Assembly (NCBI GenBank): GCA_030490835.1
Contig: CM059972.1
Location: 94,473,137-94,537,136, forward strand
Length of the DNA stretch: 64,000 nt
Direction: 5' to 3'
Source: Annona cherimola
Taxonomy: Eukaryota; Streptophyta; Magnoliopsida; Magnoliales; Annonaceae
Below the pieces are notes generated by a model. The model was not told where the DNA came from and ran no database searches. It worked only from the letters and a program-made list of their open reading frames with translations. The stretch's first letter is position 1; every line of letters starts with the position of its first letter. Both the position numbers and the translations under genes were made by a program. Of the stretch, positions 34,477-45,845 are shown piece after piece.

Positions 34477-35763
34477 TGTTCGTAATCTCTTTGCAAATGC
34501 ACAGGTCGTAGATTGTAATATATAAAATATCGATCCGCAAAGAATTCGGAACTTAAGACATTAGACTTAAACACTTTCTAACCAAATAAGATAAGGAGAA
34601 GAAAGAATAGGAAAAAGAAAAAGTTGATCTATAAAACGTAGAACAAGGATTAGAAACCATAGAATTGACAGCACCTAGGATCTAGGATTTCACATACGTC
34701 TTTTGCAATAGATATGTCATACGTGGAGTGCTTACTTAATTTGGATATTATGTGTTAAAGGAGAACTACCCCTATATTATCATTCTACATTCTCTCAAAA
34801 TCTACAAGGCGTACCCTAATCTTCTTAACCATATATTCTCATGGTATTGAGTCAATTATAATCTATTAAGTTCTGTGAAAGTTCATTAAATTCCTTAAGG
34901 TCATCATGTCAATTCTCATGGTCTTAGATTTGCATGTTTAATATCTTGATTCTAGTATATTAGACTTCCACCTCTTTGTTCTGTCACCTAATATATGAAA
35001 ATTATTGTCAAAGTATAGGCCTTCACACCAAGAAAATATTAAATCATAAGATATTAAATTAATAAAAAATATCTTAAATAATCAAACCACAATACTTGCT
35101 ACATTTGACGCATGCTACATCCTAAACTCTAGATAATAGGTTTAGCCTAGCATGTTTATAATCAAAATCAAATACAAAATAATAATGTATCCAATCTCCA
35201 TCATAAACAAGAAAATTAAAATCAAAAGAAAGAAAGAAAAGGAAAACTTATTGATCGGAAAGCCCCGATGGTGTCTCGACCGCTCGAAGCAACTCGCTGT
35301 CTCACTCTTTTGACTCATTCGCTCTCTGGGTCTAACCCAAACTCTAAGGACATTCTAGGATGCTCTGAGACATGTGCAAGTGCTGTTTATATAGATTTCC
35401 CTAAAGGATTTGCGCATAACCAACACAATTGCAAATTAATTGCGTAACTCCGTTAGACCTAAAAACTTATTAGGTCTTAAACTTACGTAAAAATTGTGTA
35501 TTAATTGTGTATTAATCACTATCTTGCCTCCTCTTGATTCTTTTAAATCATCAAATAGAGTGGGGTCTTGATTCTCATGCTTTGTCTCTTCGAGAATCAT
35601 GAGTGTTTTACACTGATTTCACCTAATTTTGCACATACAACTCAATTATGAGTATTTTATGGTAAATAAAGCTAAATTAATCAAAATATAATTCAAATTA
35701 TCTTAAACATTAAAATTCTTCTCAATTAATATTCAAAATATATGATATAAAAATGACTCAACA
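34477..35763 (-). repeat. Athila-like 5' LTR
   Basis: A 1287-bp LTR reading TGTTCGTAATCTC ... GACTCAACA on the plus strand. It pairs with 30109-31446, with many substitutions and small indels, so the insertion is old. Confidence 0.9.
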
Positions 35764-35827
35764 AATCCCAATTGCGTTATGTAAAATAACACAAAGCAAC
35801 TTGCGTACAATTTACATCGCGCCAACA
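35764..35827 (-). repeat. Copia 5' LTR, outer part (split)
   Basis: Resumes with AATCCCAATTGCGTTATG and ends GCGCCAACA, followed by the Copia target duplication AGCAA. Joined to 29866-30108 it restores an LTR of about 302 bp, against 298 bp for the intact copy. Confidence 0.93.
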
Positions 35828-35891
35828 AGCAAGTTCTATTGGTCATGTGTAGGGGCGCAACTCGGGCTCATGAAACTTAAGTTCACCTCAA

Positions 35892-35966
35892 TCCCAACCC
35901 TAACTCTATTTATAAAACTTCAATCCTAACCCTAACCCTATTTGTAGACCTCAACCCTAACCCTAT
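35892..35966. repeat. Telomere-like AACCCTA runs in the hAT subterminal region
   Basis: Runs such as CCTAACCCTAACCCTA and CAACCCTAACCCTA recur within 75 bp just inside the left hAT end. The runs match the plant telomere repeat, but their place and the matching degenerate GGGTT motifs at the other end suggest subterminal transposase-binding repeats. Confidence 0.8.
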
Positions 35967-36751
35967 TTTTGAAATTCGAGTTCAGGTTGAGTTTCGGGTT
36001 GACATTCTCCTATTAATGTGTCTTTGTTACTCCTCTTATATATATATTTTTACTCACAAACCTATTGTATAAAAAATTTTAAAAAATAATTTATTATAAG
36101 AAAGCAAGAAAAATTCAAATACTGCTTAAGAGTAGAAATAAAGAAACTTGTTTTGAGCCTTCTCTTTGCATTAGAAGAATAATAGCTATATTTTGGAGAA
36201 CATAAAAGTACAACCGTTTTCCATTCTGCAATTTAACATCAATATCACAACTATATACATCAATATTACCATCCAATTGTAAGATAAATCTTATCATATC
36301 AATAAAATAAAATAAAATCATCCAAAAACCACAAAATATCAAGTCAAATAAGATTATATTAATTCAAGCATCTAACTCCAAATTACAACATCCAAGTTAA
36401 CTTCAAGTCTATAACACAAGTCTTAAGTTCGACTAACCAAATTACAGCAAACGTTACAAAAAAATAGAAATAAACATTTTTATCTTCCATTGTTGTCTTC
36501 ATTGCCCTTGTCTTACATTATTTTCATATGCCAAGCCAAATTCTTCTTTCCTAAAAGAAAAAGCAAAAATTCAATATTATATTATATAATTGAACTTAAG
36601 GAGAATATATATGGGTGTATATATATATATATTCAAAGATATAACTGATACCTCTTTTAAATTAATTTTTTGATGGAAGAGGAGGTAAAGAAGCACATGT
36701 CGATGTTTCATCAACTTCCTCTGAAAGATAAATATTAGTTGGAACATAGTA

Positions 36752-38825
36752 TTAAAGTAAGCTAAATAATTGAAACATAGAAAAATATATATTACTTCGT
36801 GCACATCCGTCTATTTCATCAACGAATTCTTCATAACTTGAATCATTTAGAGTTGCCCTCAACCAATCTTGAGTGCAAATCAAACACTCAACCAATATAG
36901 GTGTCAATGAACTATGATATTGGTCAAGAACACATCCTCTCATGCTAAACACAGATTCTGATACAACTGTTGAAACATGAATAACCAAAATATCTTTTAT
37001 CATCAAAGATAAAACCTTATATTGGTAGCCATGGACCACCATGCTAAAATATCAAATGATTCTACATCATTCTCAATAGGATTTTTAAATAGGCATCAAT
37101 TTCATTTGCAATAACTCCAGCACTAGAATTACTTGTGGATTGTCATAGCTTCCATTTTGCATGCTTTGATTCGGATGATGCACTACACACTTCAGATGAA
37201 GAACTTGTAGTTGTAAATGTAAATCCAACTTAATAAGTTCCATACAATTCAAGCATTTTATCATACACTTTCTTGGATAATTCACAAGCTTGATCTATAG
37301 GAAGAAAAATTTTAAGACAAAATTCCAAATAACCTAGCTTATAACATGGATCAAGCACTGCTGCAATGAGCAAGTAAATATTGAACTTGTCAATAGAACC
37401 CCAATACTTTGCAAGTTTTTTCTTCATTTTGTTACGCATGTGCAGAAGGATAGGGTTACTATTCTCAATTGGAAATGTATTTAATTGATCTTGAATCGTA
37501 TCAAGTTGAGAAAAATGATGTGCGGAAGTGATATATTTGGTGCCTGACAAAAGCTCAGTTGTTTCAAGAAACAAAACCAAAAAGTCATAAACGACTCTAG
37601 CATGGTTCCAATCTTCTTCAAGAGGAGAACCAGTGCTCCTAAAGCTTGCATCATTCACTTCAAGATGTTTGAAAGTCATTTCAAAGGGCAAAGCATGTTT
37701 CAACATCAAGTATGTAGAATTTCAACATGTTGACACATCTAAACACCAAGATATTTTAGTTGAAATTCTAACGCTTTCACAATATTTTCTAAATGTTTGC
37801 TCTCTACTCGGAGAATTCTTGACCCACTTTACACTATTACGAATTCGAGTAATAGAATCCTTGATTTGATCAGTTCCCTCTTTTACAACCAGATTTAAAA
37901 TGCGTGCAACGCAACGAACATGCAAAGATTTTCCATCTCCAAAAAAGCATTCTTCATTTTTAAATTCAAACGCATAGTGTTTAGCACAATATCATTGGCC
38001 GACGCATTGTCAATAATAAGAGTACACACTTGTCTGATATTCCAAACATTCTTCAATTGCATTAGCAATGGCTTCACCCGTGTGTGGTGAAGGAAGAATA
38101 TAAAAATTAAGAATTCACTTTTGAAGAGTCCAATTCGAGTCTATAAAGTGAGCAATCAAACATAAATACCCAATCTTTTGATTTGAAGTTCACAAATCTG
38201 TTGTCAAGCAAACATGATGAATATTCTCACTAAAATTTTTCCTTAATTTAGCCTTCTCCAACTTGTATATTTTGAAGACTTGTTTCACAATTGTGGTTCT
38301 AGAAACATGTTTAATAAGTGGCTACGCAATTTTATAAAATTCTTTAAACCCTTCTTTCTCGACAAATTTAAATGATAATTCATCAAGAATAATCATTCGT
38401 GTCATTGCTTTTTTGCAAGCTTCTTGGTCAAACTTCCAACTTGATATAACTTTTTGACCATCATCGATTACTGTTTGAAATGATAACAAGTGTTGACCCT
38501 TAGTACTGTTGTTGGTATTATATTTGCATAACTTTAAGTGTCTTGTTAATGTGCTTATTCCTTGAGTACTTGGACACTTAAGTTTGATCTTACAATATTT
38601 ACAAATACCCCATACGACTTTTCTATTTTCATCCAAAATCCTTTCAAATTCTTCCGAAACTGCTAACAAAATTTTATACCCTTTATTTTTTTTAGGAAGA
38701 GACTCATTTGCATCTGAACTTTCTGTAAGATCGATAGTGTCCAAGGCAGTTGGTGTATTTTTTATTTGCTCGTTGTTGATATCTGGCTCGCTAATCTTGT
38801 CTTGCATATTACTTGAACTATCCAT
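36752..38825 (-). pseudogene. hAT transposase (BED finger, RICESLEEPER-like), broken
   Basis: The start MDSSSNMQDKISEPDI at 38825 opens a 167-codon frame with a BED zinc finger (WGICKYCKIKLKC, then STLTRHLKLC). The catalytic RNase H-like part follows in several frames: VCTLIIDNASANDIVLN near 38030, RCVARILNLVVKEG near 37910, and the frame 37709-37230 with HLEVNDASF and TKYITSAHHF. The C-terminal dimerisation domain is at 37042-36752 (STVVSESVFSMRGCVLDQYH, LICTQDWLR). The usual STRWNST reads STC*NST: arginine is cysteine and tryptophan is a TGA stop. The protein would cut and rejoin DNA at the inverted repeats; frameshifts and this stop prevent it. Similarity to RICESLEEPER-type proteins is from motif order. 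Confidence 0.93.
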
Positions 38826-39989
38826 ATTGATTTGATCACCTAAATATCATTTTTTTATAATATATAAAAATAATTATAAATCGTCCATGTTAATTTCAAT
38901 AGTTTTACTCGTTTCAGAGTAATAACAAATTAATTCAAAAATCAAAATATTAACCAATGTGTATTAAGTTATCAATAACTAACATAAACACAAACAAATG
39001 AAATAATTCTTTGGAATTGTAAAAATATTTGAAATGCAAGCATTCAAGCTATAGAATTACCTGTTCAAATGCAAAGCATGCGCATCTTTTTCAGCATTAA
39101 AGCACATGTCTCTAAATTACCATTTACACAATTTGAAATTTGAATGATTCTGCATGCGGAGTAAAAATAGATATGAATGGTTAAATTGAGATATTCTAAA
39201 ATTTAAGTGGATTGGATCATGAAAATTCATTGAGTAAAGAAGTTAAAAAAATTAAAATTGTTTTGAATAGTCACTCATGCTTTTTCCATCAAGAGATATT
39301 GGAACATGCATATATGTTCACATCGACTATGCATTACATGCTTTATTAATTAAATTATTATAAGCCTAGATTAATGTACTCTACTTGGTGAACGGAGTAG
39401 ATTATAAAAAATATATTTACAAATTGGTAGAAAAATTAAAAATTGAATGAATTGCATTAGATAATTTCGTATAGTTGTATCTTAACTAATTCTAATTATT
39501 TTGAGATGAAACTTGAGATAAATAACTAATTTAATATGTTTTAAAATATAAACGGGTTAGATTATAAAGAATATATTTAGAAAAAAAATTTCAACAACCT
39601 TTAACTATATGTGACATGAACCAATTAACATCTAGTAGGAATTAATTAGTAACGGCTGAGCGGATGTGTTAATATATATACACACACTCAAATTAACTAA
39701 TAAATAAATACACAACCTTATAGTTGTCGTGAAAAGGCTCGTTATAGAAAATTTTAGCTATGTGTAACTGGCTTAAGATAATAGTATCTATTAATCTAGA
39801 AGGTCGACAGATCTTGGGTTATGGAAAGCATGATCTGGTAGCAGGGAACTCACATGTACAAAATAGAGTTCAGAATAAGTGAATAACATTACCATAGTAA
39901 CCACCACAAGCCAAGGAGAAGAGGTATACATAGATGGTATAAATAGTAGGCAGTAGCATAAAAGGAGGAAAAAAACAGTAAATGAGAGG

Positions 39990-40370
39990 GAGAGCATCTG
40001 ACATTCTGCAGGGACACCAGGATGCAGCTGAATGCCGGTAGGGTCGGCAGGTACGCAGGACGCAGGGATGGGCGGACGACAGTCGACAGGGATGGGTGGA
40101 CGGCAAGGAGGCAGGGAAGGGCAGACGGGCAGGGAAGGGCTGAATGCCGACAAGGTCAGCAAGGACGCCGGGACACAGCCGCAGGCAGGGACCCAGACAG
40201 CAGTCGGCAAGGAGAAAGCGGCCACCGACAGAGGCGCAAGGAGCCAAGGATGCAAAGGTGCCGGGATTCGCTCAGGATTCGCTCGCTAGGGTTCGGTCGG
40301 GATTCGAGAACAAGAAGAAAGGGAAAGCCGAAAAGGGCCGAAACTCGAAAGGCTGACTGGTTGATAATCA
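39990..40370. other. GC-rich island inside the hAT element
   Basis: About 380 bp of markedly GC-rich sequence sits between the transposase start and the upstream inverted repeat. It contains irregular repeats of GGCAGGGA/GGGATGGG/GGACGCAGGGA. Open frames occur on both strands (up to 154 codons) but overlap and show no domain, so they follow from base composition. Its position fits a transposase promoter or non-coding first exon, or captured host DNA. Confidence 0.6.
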
Positions 40371-40552
40371 TATATTATAATAAAATATTTATATTATATA
40401 AATAGAATCTTGGGTTCAGGTTTACAGGGTACGGGTTTACCTGAACCCGAACCCAAGAATTGTTAGAATTCGATCCGGGTTCGGGCTCAAAAATATTGAG
40501 TTTCAGCACTGCTTACCCTCAGATTCGGCCAAGTTGCACCCCTAGTCATGTG

Positions 40553-43489
40553 TACCCTACTACAGGCAAAGTGTGAGTATAAAGTCTATTTATAAATCTT
40601 GGGTTTTGGGTACCACAGTTACCATAGTTAAGTAAGATAACTGTGCTACCTACACTATTTGGGTGTCAAATAAGCTAGATATCATGGATAAAAATATAGC
40701 TATCATGATTAAGGGCCTACTTGGTCGTACATTTCTGGAAAACGCAAGCACATTGGTTGAATTGCACTATTTCAATTTTTTAGGTGTTTGGATGAAATTT
40801 AAAAAATGTTTTATGTTCATCACTTATGTTAAATTGAACATTATCTTCAAAGCACCTAATTGGTGCTTTCTTCACAATGCAAGAATCCTTCCATTGCATA
40901 ACATTTAAATAACAAAATCACTCTTTATTTAATTATATATTTTCTATAAATTCATTTATTGTTATACTATTTTGTCCCTTTTCTCACATCTTTTCTTTAC
41001 ATAATATATATCAACATATATCAAAAAGGTAATTGATATTTTTCATTCCATTTTCTATTTATTATTTATTTCTTATAAAAAAAATATGTTCTTTGTTCTA
41101 ATTAAACTTTTTATTATGTGTTTAAGCAAACTTGAAGAAGGTAAGATTTTATAAATCTTTCCAACATCTCTTCAAATTATATATATACACTAAAACATGG
41201 ATAACTTAGATAAGGATAAATATTTTTCTCCTAAATAATTGCCTTTTACATTTATATTGCGGATGAGAAGTTTTTTATAATCGTTTTCATTTCTTTGGTA
41301 GGGGTTATCATGGAAAACTCCATGCTAACGCTTTGCCTCTTAAAGTACATAAGGTCTACCAAATTTACTAACTACTAGCAACCTATGGCTGGTCATAGTC
41401 AAATAAGGGTGAAGCTACATTGCATCAAGTCCCCGTGAGAATCTCTCTTACCAAGCTAGGATTAGAAGGACGTTAGATCCATCACAAGTTGTACTTGCGC
41501 AATCTTAAGTAGTTCTCGATTGGAAACCAAGTTCTCTAGCCATCTTTATCCAACCCAAATTCTCTAGTTGGCCCTGTGTGGCTCAAGTTCTCTAGTTAGC
41601 CTTGTCTGGCATTGGTTGTCCAGTCGACAAAATCAAACCTAGTTGACCCTATTTTCACATCATGCTCAAACTCCGTCCCTGTGTTAGGTCAAGTCCCCCT
41701 CATGCATGTAGCCACCACAAGGGCTGATATCCTCTTCATATATACTATCAACCCATTTAAATTCTTAACTTATTTCAAGTTGAGATTCTTAGCTTTTACA
41801 AATGGCATGTTCCTATTTGTCACTATGCAGTATTGCCATTCATCCACATTGAAAGCTAGACTTTATGTTGCTTCCATCGATCATGACAGGCCAGCATGGT
41901 TTCCCCATGACATCTGTCAAATAAGCATCCAACAAATATGCAGCCTCCTCTTATTCATTTGTTGTGATGGGTAACAAGGTTCCCACACAACTCAAATATT
42001 GTAAGCAAAACACACCTACTTTCATAGATCATCAATATAGTTGACAGGTTCCTGGGATTATCCCAACCTACTAGGTTTAACATTGATTGACAAGCTAAAA
42101 TGTTAACTCGTAGGGCATTTGTATGCCTCGACATACAAGAATGCCAAACAAGGTCTCTGATATACCCTAACATACAAAAGTATCATTTTCATAGCCTAGT
42201 ATCCTACTGTCCATATTCATCTTTTACTAGTCATATCAATAATGTTGTCGTGAATTCTTTATTGGTCGTATTGCCTTGCACCTCATGTCACCTTATCACC
42301 ATACACCCTTTATTAGTAATGTCAACCATGTAGTCATGCATATCTTGTTAGCCACGGATCAATTCCATGCACTTACAAAGACATAAATCATGCTTTTTGT
42401 CATTTTACTATCAGTCTACTTTTATGGTGTTAGTACTTTGGAATATTTTTATGAAGTGTGAGTGTGATATAATATTGTAGAGGAAAAGTGGAGTAAACAA
42501 GGTAGTTGCTTGAGAAAATGATTATAAAATAAAATGAAAAATTAGGAAAGTTAATTAGTTAAGATGTTAAATCTTTTTTTTTTAAAGTATGTGTGAAAAA
42601 AATGGAAAAGTAATTTTCCAATTATGCTTATTACCAAATGAACCCTGAGAGTGTTAAACACAACACAAAATCTTCTAATATATCTTTTCAGGCTTAGTTA
42701 AAAGAATAATATTCTATTGTCTAGTTATTTATATGGTATATGAATGATTGAATATTTTGTGCATTACTTCTAACCATGAAATGAGTTCACAAAAGAATCA
42801 AAACATAGATAACAATGTAAAGGATTTTTTTTAGTGCGAGTTGTTTAAGTAGCCCACTTAAGGCACAATACATATATAAAAAACTGTAAGCTAATAATTT
42901 TAGTAGTCCCCAACAGTAATTTGATTTTGACAAAATTTGATTTTTTATAATAATTTCAAATATAATGGGCCAATTGAATTTTAATTTAATCATCAAAGTG
43001 TGCTAAAATGGAAAATTCTTTAATGCAATCAGTATCACCAAAATATTTCCTAATAAATGTTTAAAAATACATCTTAAAATGAAAGGCAAGAATGCCTAGA
43101 TTGAAGTGTAGATCACTGTATCCTAAAATATGACTTTTTATAGTACTCCATTCATCCTTTGGTTACACAGCCCCATTTAGGTTAATATTGGGTAAGGTTA
43201 TTTCCAAATTAAAATAAATGCAACTATAGGTTTTAGGAAGAAACAAAATATTAATTACAAGTTAGTTTAATTCCAAATATACCCACAAGTATACCTTTAA
43301 TTATAGATATAACTAAACATTTATAAAAATAACAAATATGATCATATTTTTGTCATTTTGAAAAAATCGTGAAATTTTTTTTCCATTTAATTTTATTGAA
43401 ATACTTGTGGATAAAATTTAAATTTCTATGTAAAAACAAGTCATTCTTGCATAAAATTATTAAACCATAAAGCTACAGCAACATATTAT
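40553..43489. other. Gene-free stretch
   Basis: No supportable gene. The plus-strand frame 41612-41974 (120 codons) and the minus frame 41955-42173 have no recognised domain. The block 41380-42400 is less AT-rich with repeated phrases (AAGTTCTCTAG three times near 41530-41600) and looks like old retroelement sequence. 42440-42660 weakly resembles the GTGTGTTTGG MITE core. TACTCCATTCATCC at 43145 recalls a Stowaway end, but no partner end was found. Confidence 0.35.
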
Positions 43490-43745
43490 AGGTATGTTTG
43501 TGAAGTGAAGTGATAAAATTTTTGGTATAAAAATTTTTAAATTGGAAGAAAATAATATAATATAATCAAGGCAGTGATGATAAATGAAAAAATAAAGTTA
43601 AAATAAATATGTTAATTGTATGGATAGTTGCGTAGAAATGATTGCAATATAGGGCACTTGCATGAAAAGAAATTAAAAAATAAGATAGGTATGATGTACG
43701 AAAAGTTTTAAGTTGAAAACTTAATTTGAAAAGTGTTGGTATTTC
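43490..43745. mobile_element. MITE, GTGTGTTTGG family copy
   Basis: Left end GGTATGTTTGTGAAGTGAAG; family core AAAATAAATATGTTAATTGT, ATGGATAGTTGCGTAGAAAT, then ATTAAAAAATAAGATAGG. The right end is mutated (AAAAGTGTTGGTATTT). Non-coding. Confidence 0.55.
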
Positions 43746-43944
43746 CAAAAATAAAAACCATCTTTATATGACAAATAGGGAGATAGATTATAGGTTTTAG
43801 TAAAGGGTAATTTTGCAAAAATACATAGGCAAAACAATCCACACTTTCATATTTAGAAAACCGCAAAAAAAAATGTTTGTGATCTTCATACTCCTATATT
43901 TACTATAGTATAACTTATGGTCATATGCACAACTAACCCTCAAC

Positions 43945-44220
43945 ATAAGAGACGTTTGGTAATGTGTAAAATTATGGGATTGTGAAAAATAGTGGAAAAT
44001 AGAAAATAGAATATTTTGATAAATGCGTGATTGATAGAAAATGATAGGAGTATAGTTAGAATAAACAGATTTGTTGTATGTAGTTGATAGGTAAAATGAT
44101 TAGAATCTAAATGTACAAGTGGGAAAAATATTGTGACTAATGGAACAATAATTAGTCTTGGGAAACTAAATTAGTGAGAAAACCATGGTTCTTACACGTT
44201 ATCAAACGTGGCCATAAATA
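43945..44220. mobile_element. Diverged MITE, GTGTGTTTGG family
   Basis: Left end ACGTTTGGTAATGTGTAAAA and right end, reversed, CCACGTTTGATAACGTGTAA form inverted repeats. The core AGAATAAACAGATTTGTTGT and AGTTGATAGGTAAAATGATT is a diverged version of the family core. A similar copy without clear ends lies near 49420-49650. Confidence 0.55.
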
Positions 44221-45621
44221 AAAGAAAAGTAATCGATCATTAACATGAACTAGATTATAAAAAAGATTGAAAACAAAGTATATTAGCACATTGGTAACAA
44301 ATATAATCTTAAAATAATAAGAACATGTAAAAATGAGAAAATTTATTATAGTAAACAAACACGCAACGCATTAAACTGGAAAATTTTAGCTTCCGGCTTC
44401 CAATATTTTCTTGCAAAAATTAAAATTTAATTGTTAAAAAAAATTTGATTGCAAATAGCTTATGATATTTGTCATAGAACAATCGCTAAAAAGAAATTTA
44501 ATAGTCAATCTTCGTACATTATACTTACAAAACCATATTTTATTTTATTCGTAGCCCATGAGAATGTCATCATAAATAAGAAAATTTTCCTTATTTATTG
44601 AAGTATCTTCATTTTCCTTGCCCCTAAAATCTTTTTAATTGTTAATAAGAGTTTAGAAAAAAAACAACTTTCTCCTAATGATCCAAGGCCAACTTGGGAT
44701 AAGGTCACCTTAGCATATCCATAAAATCAAATTTCCAATTTTTCAAAATACTTTTTCGTTTCTAAAAAATTAACCTACTTTTTTATTTTCAATACAAATT
44801 TTTTCCTATCTGAATACATTTTTTTCCATTTCTAATACACTTTCATCCTCATCCATCTAAACACAACAGCTCCATCCAAGTGAGTCCCAGAGAGTTTATT
44901 GTGATTTGCAATTACCCACATGCATGCTACCCAACAAAAGTTGCATCCCCGTTTAAGTTCGTTTGCCTTAGATCTGGCTTTCCTGTCCTCCATTCACAAG
45001 AGCAAACGATAGGCCCCCACAAATTTATGACCATTTTCGAAGTGGGCCACATCCTTAATTCTTCCATTGTGGTTCCCGAATTCGTTTAGCTGCCCACGCA
45101 ACGAGTGGATAAAAAAAAGGGCTGAAAAATATAATTTAATCAGTATTCCCCATTATTACCCTCCTCCCCTCCCCCACTCAAAAATCTCCACTACAAATTC
45201 CAGAGCATAAACAGATATTTCCAAGACATGATTGTTTAAAAAAAAAAAAAAAAAGTATATTAATTAATTTCCTTCAAGTCAAAATACACAGTTGCTTGTA
45301 CCAGTCTGACATTCCTACCCTTCTACAACCGTATATGTACGTACACAAGATTACGAATACGAGAAATGCACGTGCACACCGCGTGCGAACAACGAGTAAG
45401 GTCCTAAAGGATCAAAGGAAACGGAACGAGAACCGGAGAAGCTAGCACCCCACGAAAGCCGCACAACTCCAAAAACCCAGCAAGTCCACGTGGCGAAAAC
45501 GAAATCGATCGGAGCCGTTGGTTGCCGAATGCCAAAAAACTACTTGTGCGGTGGTGATCGATCGTGATGTCCCCACAGTAGCAGCTCCGGTCTCATCTAA
45601 CAGTCCCAAAAAATAAAATAA
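44221..45621. other. Gene-free stretch downstream of LOG
   Basis: The 3' untranslated region of the LOG gene must lie in the upper part of this stretch, but no confident polyadenylation site was picked. The block 45350-45560 is GC-richer and unique-looking (for example GGTTGCCGAATGCC). A 69-codon plus-strand frame at 44880-45089 is unrecognised. Confidence 0.4.
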
Positions 45622-45659
45622 AAAGGTAGCTGTTGCAGCTGAAAGCAGCAGCTACCTTT
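45622..45659 (-). other. Hairpin across the LOG stop codon
   Basis: On the minus strand AAAGGTAGCTGCTGC and GCAACAGCTACCTTT can pair with one mismatch, leaving an 8-base loop. The upstream arm contains the TAG stop codon of LOG (45652-45654). A structure there could affect termination or mRNA stability; no function is shown. Confidence 0.7.
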
Positions 45660-45808
45660 CGATCTCGGCATGCAATTGCTGGAGCGTCTCCATTTCCCAA
45701 CACAGCTTGGATATGACGCCGTCATCTACAGGCTCGTATTCCTGCATGCACCACAACAGCAACGAAATCCAAGTGGTCATTTCTCGATCATGATCGAGCA
45801 GAGAAAGA

Positions 45809-45845
<37 letters not shown>

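Larger units (their letters stand above)
30109..35763 (-). mobile_element. Non-autonomous Athila-like Gypsy element nested in the Copia 5' LTR
   Basis: The 5655-bp element has LTRs 30109-31446 (3') and 34477-35763 (5'). The 5-bp duplication AATCC (30104-30108 and 35764-35768) flanks it. Beyond the 5' LTR on the minus strand lies TGGCACTATTGCCAAGGA, a decayed relative of the aspartate-tRNA site TGGCGCCGTTGCCGGGGA used by Athila/Tat elements. The 3.0-kb interior contains one gag-like coding region and nothing resembling protease, reverse transcriptase or integrase. It therefore depended on another element for movement. LTR ends are TGTT...AACA on the 5' copy, partly mutated on the 3' copy. Confidence 0.9.
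25846..35827 (-). mobile_element. Copia LTR retrotransposon with nested insertion
   Basis: The element has LTRs at 25846-26143 (3') and 29866-30108 plus 35764-35827 (5', split), both TG...CA. It is flanked by the 5-bp duplication AGCAA (25841-25845 and 35828-35832). PBS and PPT sit in the expected places for the minus strand. Reading from 29539 downwards the order is gag, zinc knuckle, protease, integrase, reverse transcriptase, RNase H: the Copia (Pseudoviridae-type) order. Without the 5.66-kb nested element it is about 4.3 kb. Frameshifts and stops in every domain make it inactive. The LTRs differ at many positions, so it is not recent. Confidence 0.95.
35850..40544 (-). mobile_element. Full-length hAT transposon, inactivated
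   Basis: The 4695-bp element starts TAGGGGCGCAACT and ends AGTTGCACCCCTA, imperfect inverted repeats of 13 bp. It is flanked by the perfect 8-bp duplication GTCATGTG (35842-35849 and 40545-40552). Both features are diagnostic of hAT elements. The transposase lies on the minus strand (36752-38825). Subterminal regions carry AACCCTA repeats on the left and GGGTTCGG/CCGAACCC repeats on the right. The left TSD begins 9 bp after the Copia target duplication. Confidence 0.96.

Noticed and set aside
35892..35966. Interstitial telomere from chromosome fusion
   Set aside because: The repeats sit just inside a hAT end with matching degenerate repeats at the opposite end, so transposon subterminal repeats explain them better.
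39791..40405. Several open frames of 70-154 codons on both strands
   Set aside because: All fall in the GC-rich island of the hAT element, overlap one another and show no domain.
41612..41974. 120-codon plus-strand frame
   Set aside because: No recognisable domain or exon context; the area looks like old repeat sequence.
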